A stretch of DNA of 64,000 bases, from NCBI GenBank assembly GCA_023426125.1, contig JAFABI010000068.1, forward strand, positions 1 to 64,000. The letters run 5' to 3'. The notes below the pieces were generated by a model. The model saw only the letters and a list, made by a program, of their open reading frames with translations, did no database searches and was not told the origin of the DNA. Positions 33,691-41,494 of the stretch are shown here, piece after piece. Each line of letters begins with the position of its first letter. The first letter of the stretch is position 1. A program made the translations under genes and the position numbers. The stretch is from Bacillota bacterium. GTDB lineage: Bacteria > Bacillota > Clostridia > Acetivibrionales > DTU013.

Positions 33691-34724
33691 GCCGGCACCT
33701 CCCTGCCGGTTTGCCTGAGCTGGGAGAAGGCCGCCAATTCCTCCAGCTTCCCGGCAGCTTTTCCGGAATCGATACTGTCCTCGGCCAGTCCAATGCCCTC
33801 CCGGATCGTGTCGGCAGCCTTTGCCACATAGAGCGCTGCAGCAGCGTTGATAACGACCATATCTCTTTTAGGGCCTTTTTCTCCGCTGAATACAGCCCGG
33901 ATGATTTCTGCGTTTTCCTTTGCATCTCCGCCCTTCAAAGAGGCGCTTCCACACCTGGGTATGCCGTAATCTGCAGCATCCAGATAATAACTGGAGATTT
34001 TACCGTCTTTCAGTTCGGAAATTTTTGTCACACCGGTGATGGTTATTTCATCGAGGCCGTCCATTCCGTGGACCACCAGCGCCCTTTCCGAGCCAAGCCT
34101 TTGCAGTGCCTCGGCCATTACGGCCGTCAGATCCTCCCTGAATACTCCCAGGACCTGGCCTTTTGCGCCGGCCGGGTTGGTCAGGGGACCGAGGATGTTG
34201 AAAACGGTTTTGCAGCCAAGCTCCCTTCTTACGCCGGCAGCATGCTTCATGGATTTATGGAAGGACTGGGCAAAAAGGAAGCCGATTCCTACACGATCCA
34301 TGCACTGGGCAGCCTGTTCCGGCGCCAGCATTATATCGATTCCCAGCGCCTCCAGGACATCCGCGCTTCCGCTCCTGCTGGACATTGCACGGTTTCCGTG
34401 CTTTGCCACCACGGCGCCCCCTGCCGCCGCTACGATGGCGGCTGCGGTTGACACGTTGAAGGTTCCCGCGCCGTCCCCTCCGGTGCCGCAAGTGTCAATG
34501 GGATATTCTGCTTTCGGGTGTATTTTTTCCGCTTTCTCACGCATAACCTTCACACAGCCTGTGATTTCCTCCACGGTCTCGCCCTTGCTTCCCAGTGTTG
34601 TTAGAAAAGCTGCAATTTGTATGTCGGAAGCTTTTCCCTCCATGATGGCTTTCATTGCCTCGATAATTTCCTGTTCCGTAAGATCCTCGTGCTTCATAAG
34701 CTTTTGAATATAGGCTTTCAGCAT
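33687..34724 (-). CDS. trpD: Anthranilate phosphoribosyltransferase
   Basis: This 345-residue enzyme joins anthranilate to PRPP. The PRPP loop DTCGTGGDGAGTFNVST (about residue 79) and KHGNRAMSSRSGSAD are intact. I use the ATG at 34724; a TTAATG-preceding ATG 9 nt earlier is less likely. Five GAG triplets at exact 5-nt spacing (34729-34751) overlap the ribosome binding site, suggesting repression of translation by TRAP. A 300-bp gap with repeats separates it from trpG, so this site may restore independent control. Confidence 0.96.
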   Translation of the reverse strand: MLKAYIQKLMKHEDLTEQEIIEAMKAIMEGKASDIQIAAFLTTLGSKGETVEEITGCVKVMREKAEKIHPKAEYPIDTCGTGGDGAGTFNVSTAAAIVAAAGGAVVAKHGNRAMSSRSGSADVLEALGIDIMLAPEQAAQCMDRVGIGFLFAQSFHKSMKHAAGVRRELGCKTVFNILGPLTNPAGAKGQVLGVFREDLTAVMAEALQRLGSERALVVHGMDGLDEITITGVTKISELKDGKISSYYLDAADYGIPRCGSASLKGGDAKENAEIIRAVFSGEKGPKRDMVVINAAAALYVAKAADTIREGIGLAEDSIDSGKAAGKLEELAAFSQLRQTGREVPA

Positions 34725-34728
34725 TAAC

Positions 34729-34751
34729 CTCATCTCCTCTCAACTCATCTC
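34729..34751 (-). promoter_or_regulatory. TRAP-like GAG triplet site at the trpD ribosome binding site
   Basis: On the minus strand GAG occurs five times with 2-nt spacers (centres 5 nt apart) and covers the GGAG element. TRAP is known to bind such repeats. Five is fewer than the usual nine to eleven, so binding may be weak or rely on nearby sites. Confidence 0.6.
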
Positions 34752-34808
34752 TTCGTGTTACAAATCGATTCCTGCTTCGCAGCTCCCGGTATGAAAAAAC
34801 CATTCATT

Positions 34809-35010
34809 GCAGGGCTGCCATTGGCCGTCCGATAGCTTTTGACACAGATTGCATTTGCGGACGCGCAGTGCGCGCCCCTACACTTTCGTCGATGTTTGTC
34901 GTTACAGGTTGCATTTGCACAGACGCGCAGTGCGCGTCCCTAGCACTCTTCCGTCGATATTTGTTCCCACAGGTCGCATTTGCACAGATGCGCAATGCGC
35001 GCCCCTACAG
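34809..35010. repeat. Tandem dispersed palindromic repeats between trpG and trpD
   Basis: Three half-units each hold GCATTTGC followed by GACGCGCA.TGCGCG and a CCCTA end (near 34850-34890, 34910-34945 and 34975-35008). They start with a GGCC(A)TTGGCCGTCC unit at 34810. They lie inside the trp operon. Confidence 0.75.
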
Positions 35011-35037
35011 CAGGGCATCGCATGATACGGCATACTT

Positions 35038-35607
35038 TCATGATACTTCCAGAAAATTCCTGAGGATGTCTTTGCCGTATTCCGTCATAATGGACTCCGG
35101 GTGGAACTGTATCCCAAAGACCGGATATTTTCTGTGTTTCAGGCCCATGATCTCATTTTCCCGGCTGACGGCGGTTATTTCCAGCTCTTCCGGCAGCGTA
35201 TCCCGCTGTACGATCAGGGAATGATACCTGGCAGCGGTTATTCTTTTGGGAAGCCCTTTGAAAATGATGCATTCCGGGTTGATATCAATTTCCGACGCCT
35301 TGCCGTGCATCAGGTTTTCCGCATGCACCACTCTTCCGCCAAAGGCTTCTCCTATTCCCTGGTGCCCAAGGCAAACACCCAGTACGGGAATCCTTCCGCC
35401 CAATTTAACCGGTATTTCGGCGGAAATCCCCGCATCCTTTGGGAATCCGGGCCCCGGCGAGATAATGACATGTGTGGGCGCCTTCTCCAGAATTTCCCCA
35501 ACGGTTATCCTGTCATTCCTGTAAACCTCAATGCAGGGGTTCAGTTCACCAATGTACTGGTAAAGGTTGTAGGTAAAGGAATCATAATTATCAATTAACA
35601 TGATCAT
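35038..35607 (-). CDS. trpG: Anthranilate synthase glutamine amidotransferase subunit
   Basis: This 189-residue class I amidotransferase supplies ammonia to TrpE. The nucleophile is in GVCLGHQGIGEAF (Cys about residue 79), with the His and Glu of FGIQFHPESIMT. Its ATG overlaps the trpE stop by 4 nt. In Bacillus the equivalent gene is shared with folate synthesis; here it is inside the trp operon, so it is mainly for tryptophan, though a folate role cannot be excluded. Confidence 0.95.
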   Translation of the reverse strand: MIMLIDNYDSFTYNLYQYIGELNPCIEVYRNDRITVGEILEKAPTHVIISPGPGFPKDAGISAEIPVKLGGRIPVLGVCLGHQGIGEAFGGRVVHAENLMHGKASEIDINPECIIFKGLPKRITAARYHSLIVQRDTLPEELEITAVSRENEIMGLKHRKYPVFGIQFHPESIMTEYGKDILRNFLEVS

Positions 35608-37088
35608 CTTATATATTCCGCCTCCTTTAGAGCTTTTAACGCCGCCATGGCCTTATTCACCGACTCCTCGTATTCCTTTTCCGGATCGGAATCCGCAACG
35701 ATTCCACAGCCTGCCTGAATGTATGCCTTGCCGTTTTTGAAAAGAATTGTCCGGATAGTGATGCAGCTGTCCAGATTCCCGTTAAAGCTGAGATAGCCCA
35801 CCGCCCCGCCGTAATAGCTCCTTTTGACGTTTTCCAGCTCATCGATGATCTCCATGGCCCGTATCTTGGGAGCTCCGGAAAGCGTTCCGGCAGGCAAGAC
35901 GGCAGAAAGCGCGTCAAAAGCAGTGAGGCCTTTTTTCAGCTTTCCCTGCACCGTTGTCACCAGGTGCATCACGTGGGAATACCTTTCAATGTGCATGAAG
36001 TCCTTAACGGCTACCGAACCGAATTCGGATACCTTCCCGATATCGTTCCTCCCCAGGTCCACCAGCATTACATGCTCCGCCCGTTCTTTTTCATCAGCCA
36101 GCAGCTCGGCGGCAAGGTTCCGGTCTTCCTCCTCCGTCATTCCTCTTTTTCTGGTTCCGGCAATGGGACAGGTTTCTACGGTCCCGTCTTCCATCCGGAC
36201 CAGCATTTCAGGTGAAGAGCCCGCAATGGTATAACCTTCAAACTTGAGGAAATACATGTAGGGGCCGGGGTTGATTATTCTCAAGGCCCGGTAGACACTA
36301 AAGGGATCGCTGTCCGTCTCTGCCGCAAACCTCTGGGAAAGTACCACCTGGAATATGTCCCCGTTTTTGATGTATTCCTTTGCCTTTTCCACATTCCGAC
36401 AAAAACCTTCTCTGGAGATGTTGCTCCGGATGTCCGGCGAACCGGCTGTATTTGAACCGGCGCCGGCAGCTTTGCCTTCCAGCCTGCTGCGGGAGCTGAT
36501 GATCTCCCGGTAGACCTCTTTTATCCTTTCAATTGTGGTATTGTAAGCTCTTTCAATATTCCCTCCGACATGCAGGTTGACGATGATGTGCATCTTCTGC
36601 CTCAGATGGTCAAAGGCTATGATTTCGTCGGCGAACATAAAATGAAGCTCCGGCAGTCCGATGTCATCCTCGGGAATATCCGGCAAATTCTCAAAATACC
36701 TGACGGTATCATATCCGAAAAAGCCCACGGCGCCTCCGTTAAACCTTGGCATTCCGTGAAGGACGACCGATTTGTAGGAAGCCATGAGTCCTTTCAGGAC
36801 TTCCACAGGGTTTTTCAATACCTGTTCCGTCCTGCCGTCCCTGTAGCTTATCATGGTGCTGCCGCCGCTGCCTTTAACTGAGATGAAGGGATTTCTTCCC
36901 ATAAAGGAATAGCGCCCCCACTTTTCTCCCCCCTCCACGCTTTCAAGGAGAAAGCAGCCGCCACTGTTTTCGAGCTTTTTAAACATGCTGATGGGCGTGT
37001 CCATATCGGCATAGACCTCCATGGAAACAGGTATGATGTTGAAATCGCCTGCAAGAGATTTAACCTTTTCCAAACCAGGAAAAAACAT
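35604..37088 (-). CDS. trpE: Anthranilate synthase component I
   Basis: This 494-residue enzyme makes anthranilate from chorismate. The LLES feedback motif (FLLESVEGGEKWGRYSF near residue 45) shows it is tryptophan-inhibitable. The catalytic domain has VLSQRF, PYMYFL, GSSPEMLVR, CPIAGTRKRG and AGTLSGAPKIRAME. The ATG at 37088 has GGAGGGG 7 nt upstream; a longer frame reading through the leader is not supported. It is the first gene of the operon, behind the TRAP-type leader. Confidence 0.96.
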   Translation of the reverse strand: MFFPGLEKVKSLAGDFNIIPVSMEVYADMDTPISMFKKLENSGGCFLLESVEGGEKWGRYSFMGRNPFISVKGSGGSTMISYRDGRTEQVLKNPVEVLKGLMASYKSVVLHGMPRFNGGAVGFFGYDTVRYFENLPDIPEDDIGLPELHFMFADEIIAFDHLRQKMHIIVNLHVGGNIERAYNTTIERIKEVYREIISSRSRLEGKAAGAGSNTAGSPDIRSNISREGFCRNVEKAKEYIKNGDIFQVVLSQRFAAETDSDPFSVYRALRIINPGPYMYFLKFEGYTIAGSSPEMLVRMEDGTVETCPIAGTRKRGMTEEEDRNLAAELLADEKERAEHVMLVDLGRNDIGKVSEFGSVAVKDFMHIERYSHVMHLVTTVQGKLKKGLTAFDALSAVLPAGTLSGAPKIRAMEIIDELENVKRSYYGGAVGYLSFNGNLDSCITIRTILFKNGKAYIQAGCGIVADSDPEKEYEESVNKAMAALKALKEAEYIR

Positions 37089-37254
37089 TTTGATTCCCCT
37101 CCACAAACGGAAGAAGAGAGAAGATAAAAGTTTTAAAGCATTCAGCCCGTTGAGCTTCCAACAGCCTCCGCCATACCGGAATGCCTGAAGCAAAAACTCC
37201 GCGGCAGCCAGCCTCACCGGATATCAGACAGACTCTGCCCCGGCAGAATGCCCG

Positions 37255-37285
37255 AAAAATAAAAAAACCAGGTAAGACACCTGGT
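37255..37285 (-). terminator. trpL: trp attenuator terminator
   Basis: ACCAGGT-GTCTT-ACCTGGT followed by a T run on the minus strand forms a typical intrinsic terminator, about +113 to +140 from the predicted start. GAGACA just after the GAG triplets can pair with TGTCTT of the stem, a possible antiterminator. Confidence 0.85.
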
Positions 37286-37314
37286 CACATGACATTTTCA
37301 ATTGTCCAAACTGT

Positions 37315-37357
37315 CTCTTCTCTTCTCAACTCGTCTCGTCTATTCTATTCTCATCTC
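37315..37357 (-). promoter_or_regulatory. trpL: TRAP binding site, nine (G/T)AG triplets
   Basis: On the minus strand GAG, GAG, TAG, TAG, GAG, GAG, GAG, GAG, GAG occur with exactly 2 nt between them (5-nt period). They span about +41 to +83, ahead of the terminator. The arrangement matches the Bacillus trp leader closely. TRAP bound to tryptophan would favour termination. Confidence 0.88.
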
Positions 37358-37403
37358 GTCAAATCCCATCCGTCAAGGCTCTACCCATCCGGATGTTGAA
37401 AAA

Positions 37404-37432
37404 ATTATAGCACGCCGGCTGAAAAAATGCAA
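37404..37432 (-). promoter_or_regulatory. trp operon promoter
   Basis: TTGCAT (37427-37432) and TATAAT (37404-37409) on the minus strand are separated by 17 bp. The transcript should start near 37397, giving a leader of about 310 nt before trpE. Confidence 0.82.
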
Positions 37433-37458
37433 GCAGAGATTTTTTTGATGTATGACAG

Positions 37459-37486
37459 TTGCGGACGCGCAATGCACGCCCCCGGT
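37459..37486. repeat. Dispersed palindromic half-unit upstream of the trp promoter
   Basis: GTTGCGGACGCGCAATGCACG and CCCC match the half-unit of the GGGGCG family, here next to the 3' end of the membrane protein gene. Confidence 0.5.
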
Positions 37487-37548
37487 ACATTCGATTTGCA
37501 ATCCTGCATCCCGGATATTCTCCGGTTCATTGATTGCCGCCAGGCAGA

Positions 37549-39186
37549 TTACTTTTGGTGGAAATATAAATCATCTTTCGAGCGTACCTCGACATATCCG
37601 AAAATATCGCCGTCCGGCATCGTCAGTTCCAGCCTGCCGCCGCCATCCCAATTCCCTTTGAGGGGAAACATGGTGATATTCTCGTTATTCATTCCCAGGT
37701 AGATTGCATCACGGAGCTTATCCTCAGATAATGCAACCCTGGTATTCCGGGCAACCGGTAGTACGTATCTTACCGGAACCCGGCCTGTCTTAGCCTCCAG
37801 AGCGCCCATAAACGCCCAATCATTCGAGTTGCAGTTGCCGATTTTCTGACTGATAAAATCGATGTATTTATTTTTCGTATCGAAGATGACTACGATTGAA
37901 TTTTTAGAATACCCGCCCTCCAGTTGATCTAAATTGGTCACAAATTCGGAAATAATTTTATTATCTGTATTGTGTACTATCCTGTAATCGTTAATCTCCG
38001 CGGCGTTTATTATAAGGAAAAACAACACAAGGACACCCATCACTGCTCCCCTCAGCCACGCCATATACTTTCCCCGTGAAATAAAGTTGGCGCAGGCCTC
38101 TACTACCAGTCCAATCCCGATAACGGACGGGAACACATTTCTGTTTGCTATTAAGATATGATCCAGCAGAAAAAAGGGCGCAAACGGAACAAGGATCAAA
38201 ACAACTCCTGCAATGAATTTAATGAGATTTACCTTGAGACCCGTTTCATATTTTTCTTTCCTGCAAAGATAAACCATCATTGCAGAGACTGCCACGGCAA
38301 TGATCAGGAAAAGAAATGTCCTGTTCTCAAGGATGAGCCTAATCCCTTCAAACAGCCCCTGCTTATACATATGGATCTGATTATTTTGAAGCTGAAGGCG
38401 AATCTGCGAAAAAAACTCTCTTATATGCTCGGAATAGATCTTCTGGACAAGCTGTCCCCTGGAGGCCATATTGCCGACACTCCCGAAGTATTTATAGAAA
38501 GAAAGAATAAATGCCAGATTAATCAATGGGACAAGCATTATAAGCTTATTCCTCATTCTTCTGAAATTTACCCAAAACAAAACCAGGCTGCCAAAGAAAC
38601 TCACCACAATGATTTGTTCATAAAAACCGTAGGAAATCAGATTCATAACAAAAAAAACAATGATATATCCGAGATCCTGTTTTTTATTTTCGGAATGATG
38701 AATGTATAGCATAAGAATATACATTGACAGCAATGCGAAAAACAGTCCCACAACAATTCGCGAAGAGGCGGATATCCAATAGGTGGCTTCATTGCCGAAA
38801 GGTAACAGTCCAAAAATGATGACGGCAACATAACCAATTTTCATAGGATTCATGTTGAATATTTTCCATAGTAAAACGCAGCAAAAAAAATGCAGCAGGA
38901 TCATGATCACCAGCAAAGCAAACATATGTTCCCAAAAACGTGAGAAGACATATGCGTCAAGCAACGCAGCCACAGGGCGAGTCGTATACATTTTACTGGC
39001 AGCCAGTGTATAAGAAGAAGAATATTTACTGAAAACACCATACATGTTGTTGTCATCAACGACGGGAAAATAGCGCGCTCCAAAAAAAGCATACCGCGCT
39101 ATCATTGCCGTTAAGAGAATGCCCCAAAATATGAAAGGCCGCGTAAGCTTTACAGACCTGATTTTTTTACACAATGTTGCAATCAA
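37549..39186 (-). CDS. Polytopic membrane protein, possible GT-C-type glycosyltransferase
   Basis: This 545-residue protein has about 10-11 membrane helices and a soluble C-terminal domain of about 130 residues. An acidic pair (FPVVDDNNMYG) lies in the first external loop, the place where GT-C lipid-linked sugar transferases hold a catalytic Asp. I do not recognise a precise family; a surface-polysaccharide role is an inference. It probably starts at a TTG at 39186 with GGAGGGGGG upstream. It stands alone between the trp operon and ychF. Confidence 0.65.
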   Translation of the reverse strand: MIATLCKKIRSVKLTRPFIFWGILLTAMIARYAFFGARYFPVVDDNNMYGVFSKYSSSYTLAASKMYTTRPVAALLDAYVFSRFWEHMFALLVIMILLHFFCCVLLWKIFNMNPMKIGYVAVIIFGLLPFGNEATYWISASSRIVVGLFFALLSMYILMLYIHHSENKKQDLGYIIVFFVMNLISYGFYEQIIVVSFFGSLVLFWVNFRRMRNKLIMLVPLINLAFILSFYKYFGSVGNMASRGQLVQKIYSEHIREFFSQIRLQLQNNQIHMYKQGLFEGIRLILENRTFLFLIIAVAVSAMMVYLCRKEKYETGLKVNLIKFIAGVVLILVPFAPFFLLDHILIANRNVFPSVIGIGLVVEACANFISRGKYMAWLRGAVMGVLVLFFLIINAAEINDYRIVHNTDNKIISEFVTNLDQLEGGYSKNSIVVIFDTKNKYIDFISQKIGNCNSNDWAFMGALEAKTGRVPVRYVLPVARNTRVALSEDKLRDAIYLGMNNENITMFPLKGNWDGGGRLELTMPDGDIFGYVEVRSKDDLYFHQK

Positions 39187-39408
39187 ATTATTTACTTCCC
39201 CCCCTCCTGCCCATAAGGTTTGATAAAAACCTGCAGTATATCAAAAGTCGGTTTAATTGCGCAATATTCATTTCCTGGTCCGATCAAAACGGACAACTTT
39301 TTTCAGCAATACACAAAGTATCTCCATAAAATTCACCTGATTATATTTTATCACAAATAAGGAAGTAATTTTTTACTATATTATTTCAAAAAAATAAAAT
39401 CCCCTTTG

Positions 39409-39437
39409 TTGCATTGAAACAACGGATAATATATAAT
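39409..39437 (+). promoter_or_regulatory. ychF promoter
   Basis: TTGCAT (39409-39414) and TATAAT (39432-39437) are 17 bp apart, about 45 bp ahead of the ychF start. Confidence 0.75.
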
Positions 39438-39483
39438 TTACGTGGTTTATACAAAGGTTATCAATGAAAGGATTCGGATAAAA

Positions 39484-40578
39484 ATGAAGCTTGGTATAGT
39501 AGGACTTCCCAATGTGGGAAAAAGTACGCTTTTCAATGCAATCACAAAAGCAGGGGCCGAAGCGGCAAATTATCCCTTTTGCACCATAGATCCCAACGTA
39601 GGCATCGTAGCCGTGCCGGATGAACGGCTGGAAAAGCTGGCTGCAATGTATAACCCGGAAAAGGTCACACCCACATCCGTTGAATTTGTCGACATTGCAG
39701 GCCTTGTCAAAGGAGCGAGCAAGGGTGAAGGACTGGGTAACAAGTTCCTTTCCCACATCCGCGAAGTGGATGCCATTGTGCATGTGGTACGCTGCTTCGA
39801 AGACAGCAATATTGTGCATGTGGACGGCTCCATCGGTCCTGCGCGGGATGTGGAGACGATAAACCTGGAGCTGATCTTCGCCGATATGGAAATGCTGGAA
39901 AAGCGGATCGACAGAACAAGAAAGATGATGAAATCCGGCGACAAAAAATATCTTGCCGAGATAGAGCTTCTGGAAAGCATAAAAAGCTGCCTGGAAAGCG
40001 GCAAACCGGTAAGGTCGATGAAATTCAGCGCCGAAGAACAGCTGCTGACGGACCAGCTCTTCCTGCTGACCTCAAAACCGGTGCTCTATGCCGCAAACAT
40101 ATCCGAAAATGATCTGCAGTCAATCGATAAAAATCCTCAAATCGCGGAGCTAAAAAAGCTTGCACAGGCTGAGGCTTCTGAGGTCCTGATCATATGCGCC
40201 AGGATTGAAGAAGAAATCGCACAGCTGGAGGACGATGAAAAAAAGGCATTTCTGGAAGAACTGGGACTGCAGGAGTCCGGCCTTGACCGGCTGATTGAGG
40301 CAAGCTACAAGCTGCTGGGACTTATAAGCTTTCTCACGGCAGGTCCGCCGGAGGTAAGAGCCTGGACCATCATCAAAGGGACAAAAGCGCCTCAAGCGGC
40401 GGGCAAAATTCACAGTGATTTTGAAAAAGGCTTCATAAGAGCGGAAATCGTTGCATACAACGACCTGATGAGTCTTGGCTCGTATGCCGCCGCAAGGGAA
40501 AAAGGGCTGGTACGCTCCGAAGGCAAGGAGTATGTAATGCAGGACGGCGATGTGACCTTGTTCAGATTCAACGTCTAA
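39484..40578 (+). CDS. ychF: Obg-like ATPase YchF
   Basis: This 364-residue P-loop protein has G1 GLPNVGKST, a switch region with NYPFCTIDPN, G3 DIAGLVKGASKGEGLGN and a C-terminal TGS domain (residues 280-364, DVTLFRFNV at the end). The NxxE-type G4 segment reads YAANISEND, as expected for a family that prefers ATP. YchF binds ribosomes and affects translation and oxidative stress responses. I choose the ATG at 39484 (MKLGIVGLPNVG), the conserved start. Monocistronic by its setting. Confidence 0.97.
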   Translation: MKLGIVGLPNVGKSTLFNAITKAGAEAANYPFCTIDPNVGIVAVPDERLEKLAAMYNPEKVTPTSVEFVDIAGLVKGASKGEGLGNKFLSHIREVDAIVHVVRCFEDSNIVHVDGSIGPARDVETINLELIFADMEMLEKRIDRTRKMMKSGDKKYLAEIELLESIKSCLESGKPVRSMKFSAEEQLLTDQLFLLTSKPVLYAANISENDLQSIDKNPQIAELKKLAQAEASEVLIICARIEEEIAQLEDDEKKAFLEELGLQESGLDRLIEASYKLLGLISFLTAGPPEVRAWTIIKGTKAPQAAGKIHSDFEKGFIRAEIVAYNDLMSLGSYAAAREKGLVRSEGKEYVMQDGDVTLFRFNV

Positions 40579-40618
40579 TGCCCGGGGATACTCCTCTCCC
40601 CCTGAAAATCCGAGGCGG

Positions 40619-40648
40619 GGAATGCGACAGGGGACGGTTCTCTGTCGC
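40619..40648. repeat. Short inverted repeat GCGACAG...CTGTCGC
   Basis: GCGACAGGGGACGGTTCTC and TGTCGC form a small hairpin of a type seen repeatedly in clostridial genomes. It lies about 40 bp after ychF. Confidence 0.5.
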
Positions 40649-40753
40649 ATATGGTGAAAAGCACACTTTCACATTCAGATGTGCCACCCTGCGGTATGGC
40701 CATTGGTATGAAAAAAGGTTAATGCAGGCAGCCATTAACCTAATGAATACAAT

Positions 40754-40896
40754 GTAGGGGCGGCCTTTGGCCGTCCGCCCAGGGTAGCAAGCGCAAACCA
40801 TGGAATGGTGACGGTGCGGAAGACAAGATAATCCCCTCGTGTAATGGATAGTGTTATCACCGATTGCATTCTGCGGACGCGCAATGCGTACCCCTA
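40754..40896. repeat. Dispersed composite repeat (second copy of the 20349-20494 type)
   Basis: It starts GTAGGGGCGGCC, has the spacer CAAACCATGGAATGGTGACG, and ends GGACGCGCAATGCGTACCCC plus TA. The ends are imperfect inverted repeats of each other. Confidence 0.75.
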
Positions 40897-40900
40897 TTTT

Positions 40901-41353
40901 TTATGCCTGTATATTTAATTTTTTGACTTCATTGTCATTCAATATTTTCTCCAGGTCAATGATGGATACCAGCTGGTCGCCTTTCTTGCCAACCTTGCTT
41001 AAGAAAGTATTCGCTTCCCCGCAAATGACACCTGGGGCGGGTTCTATATCATTGTCCGTGAATTTTACAATTTCCGATACGTCATTTACAATAAAGCCGG
41101 CCACCCTGTCGCCCAGCTTTGTAACCAGTATTTTTGTCTTTTTGGTGACGTTCAGTTCACCCAGTTCGAATCTTTTGTTCAGATTGATCACCGGCAGCAC
41201 GGTTCCCCTGTAATTTATGATGCCCTCAATGAACCTGGGCATTTTAGGAACCTTGGTTACTTCCTGATACCGGATAATCTGAAAAACCTGCGAAGCTTCC
41301 GCGCCGTAAAACTGACCGTTAAGGCTGAATACTACCGTTTGCAGCTCACTCAT
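40901..41353 (-). CDS. cheW: CheW-like chemotaxis coupling protein
   Basis: This 150-residue protein is a single CheW domain: LQTVVFSLNGQFYGAEASQV at the start, VPKMPRFIEGIINYRGTVLP in the middle (residues 36-55, the strongest family signature), ILVTKLGDRVAGFIVNDV and a final LEKIL helix. CheW links receptors to CheA. The ATG at 41353 has AGGAGG 8 nt upstream. No other chemotaxis gene is adjacent, so it works with partners encoded elsewhere. Confidence 0.93.
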   Translation of the reverse strand: MSELQTVVFSLNGQFYGAEASQVFQIIRYQEVTKVPKMPRFIEGIINYRGTVLPVINLNKRFELGELNVTKKTKILVTKLGDRVAGFIVNDVSEIVKFTDNDIEPAPGVICGEANTFLSKVGKKGDQLVSIIDLEKILNDNEVKKLNIQA

Positions 41354-41494
41354 CACTCTTTCCTCCTGAAGGCATTCCGGCCTGAATTATAGTGACTCCG
41401 GGTTGTCCGGGCAGTTTAAGGAAAATTTTTTCACGATACTGCCCTTTTCCATATTACCATAGAATGACATGATTCTGCAATTTTTTTACCGATA

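Noticed and set aside
34809..35010. CRISPR array because of regularly repeated units.
   Set aside because: Units are palindromic and vary, spacings differ, and no cas gene is near. They match dispersed repeats elsewhere in the window.
37089..37217. Extended N-terminus of TrpE.
   Set aside because: It would be translated from within the attenuator leader; the ATG at 37088 has a strong ribosome site and matches family length.
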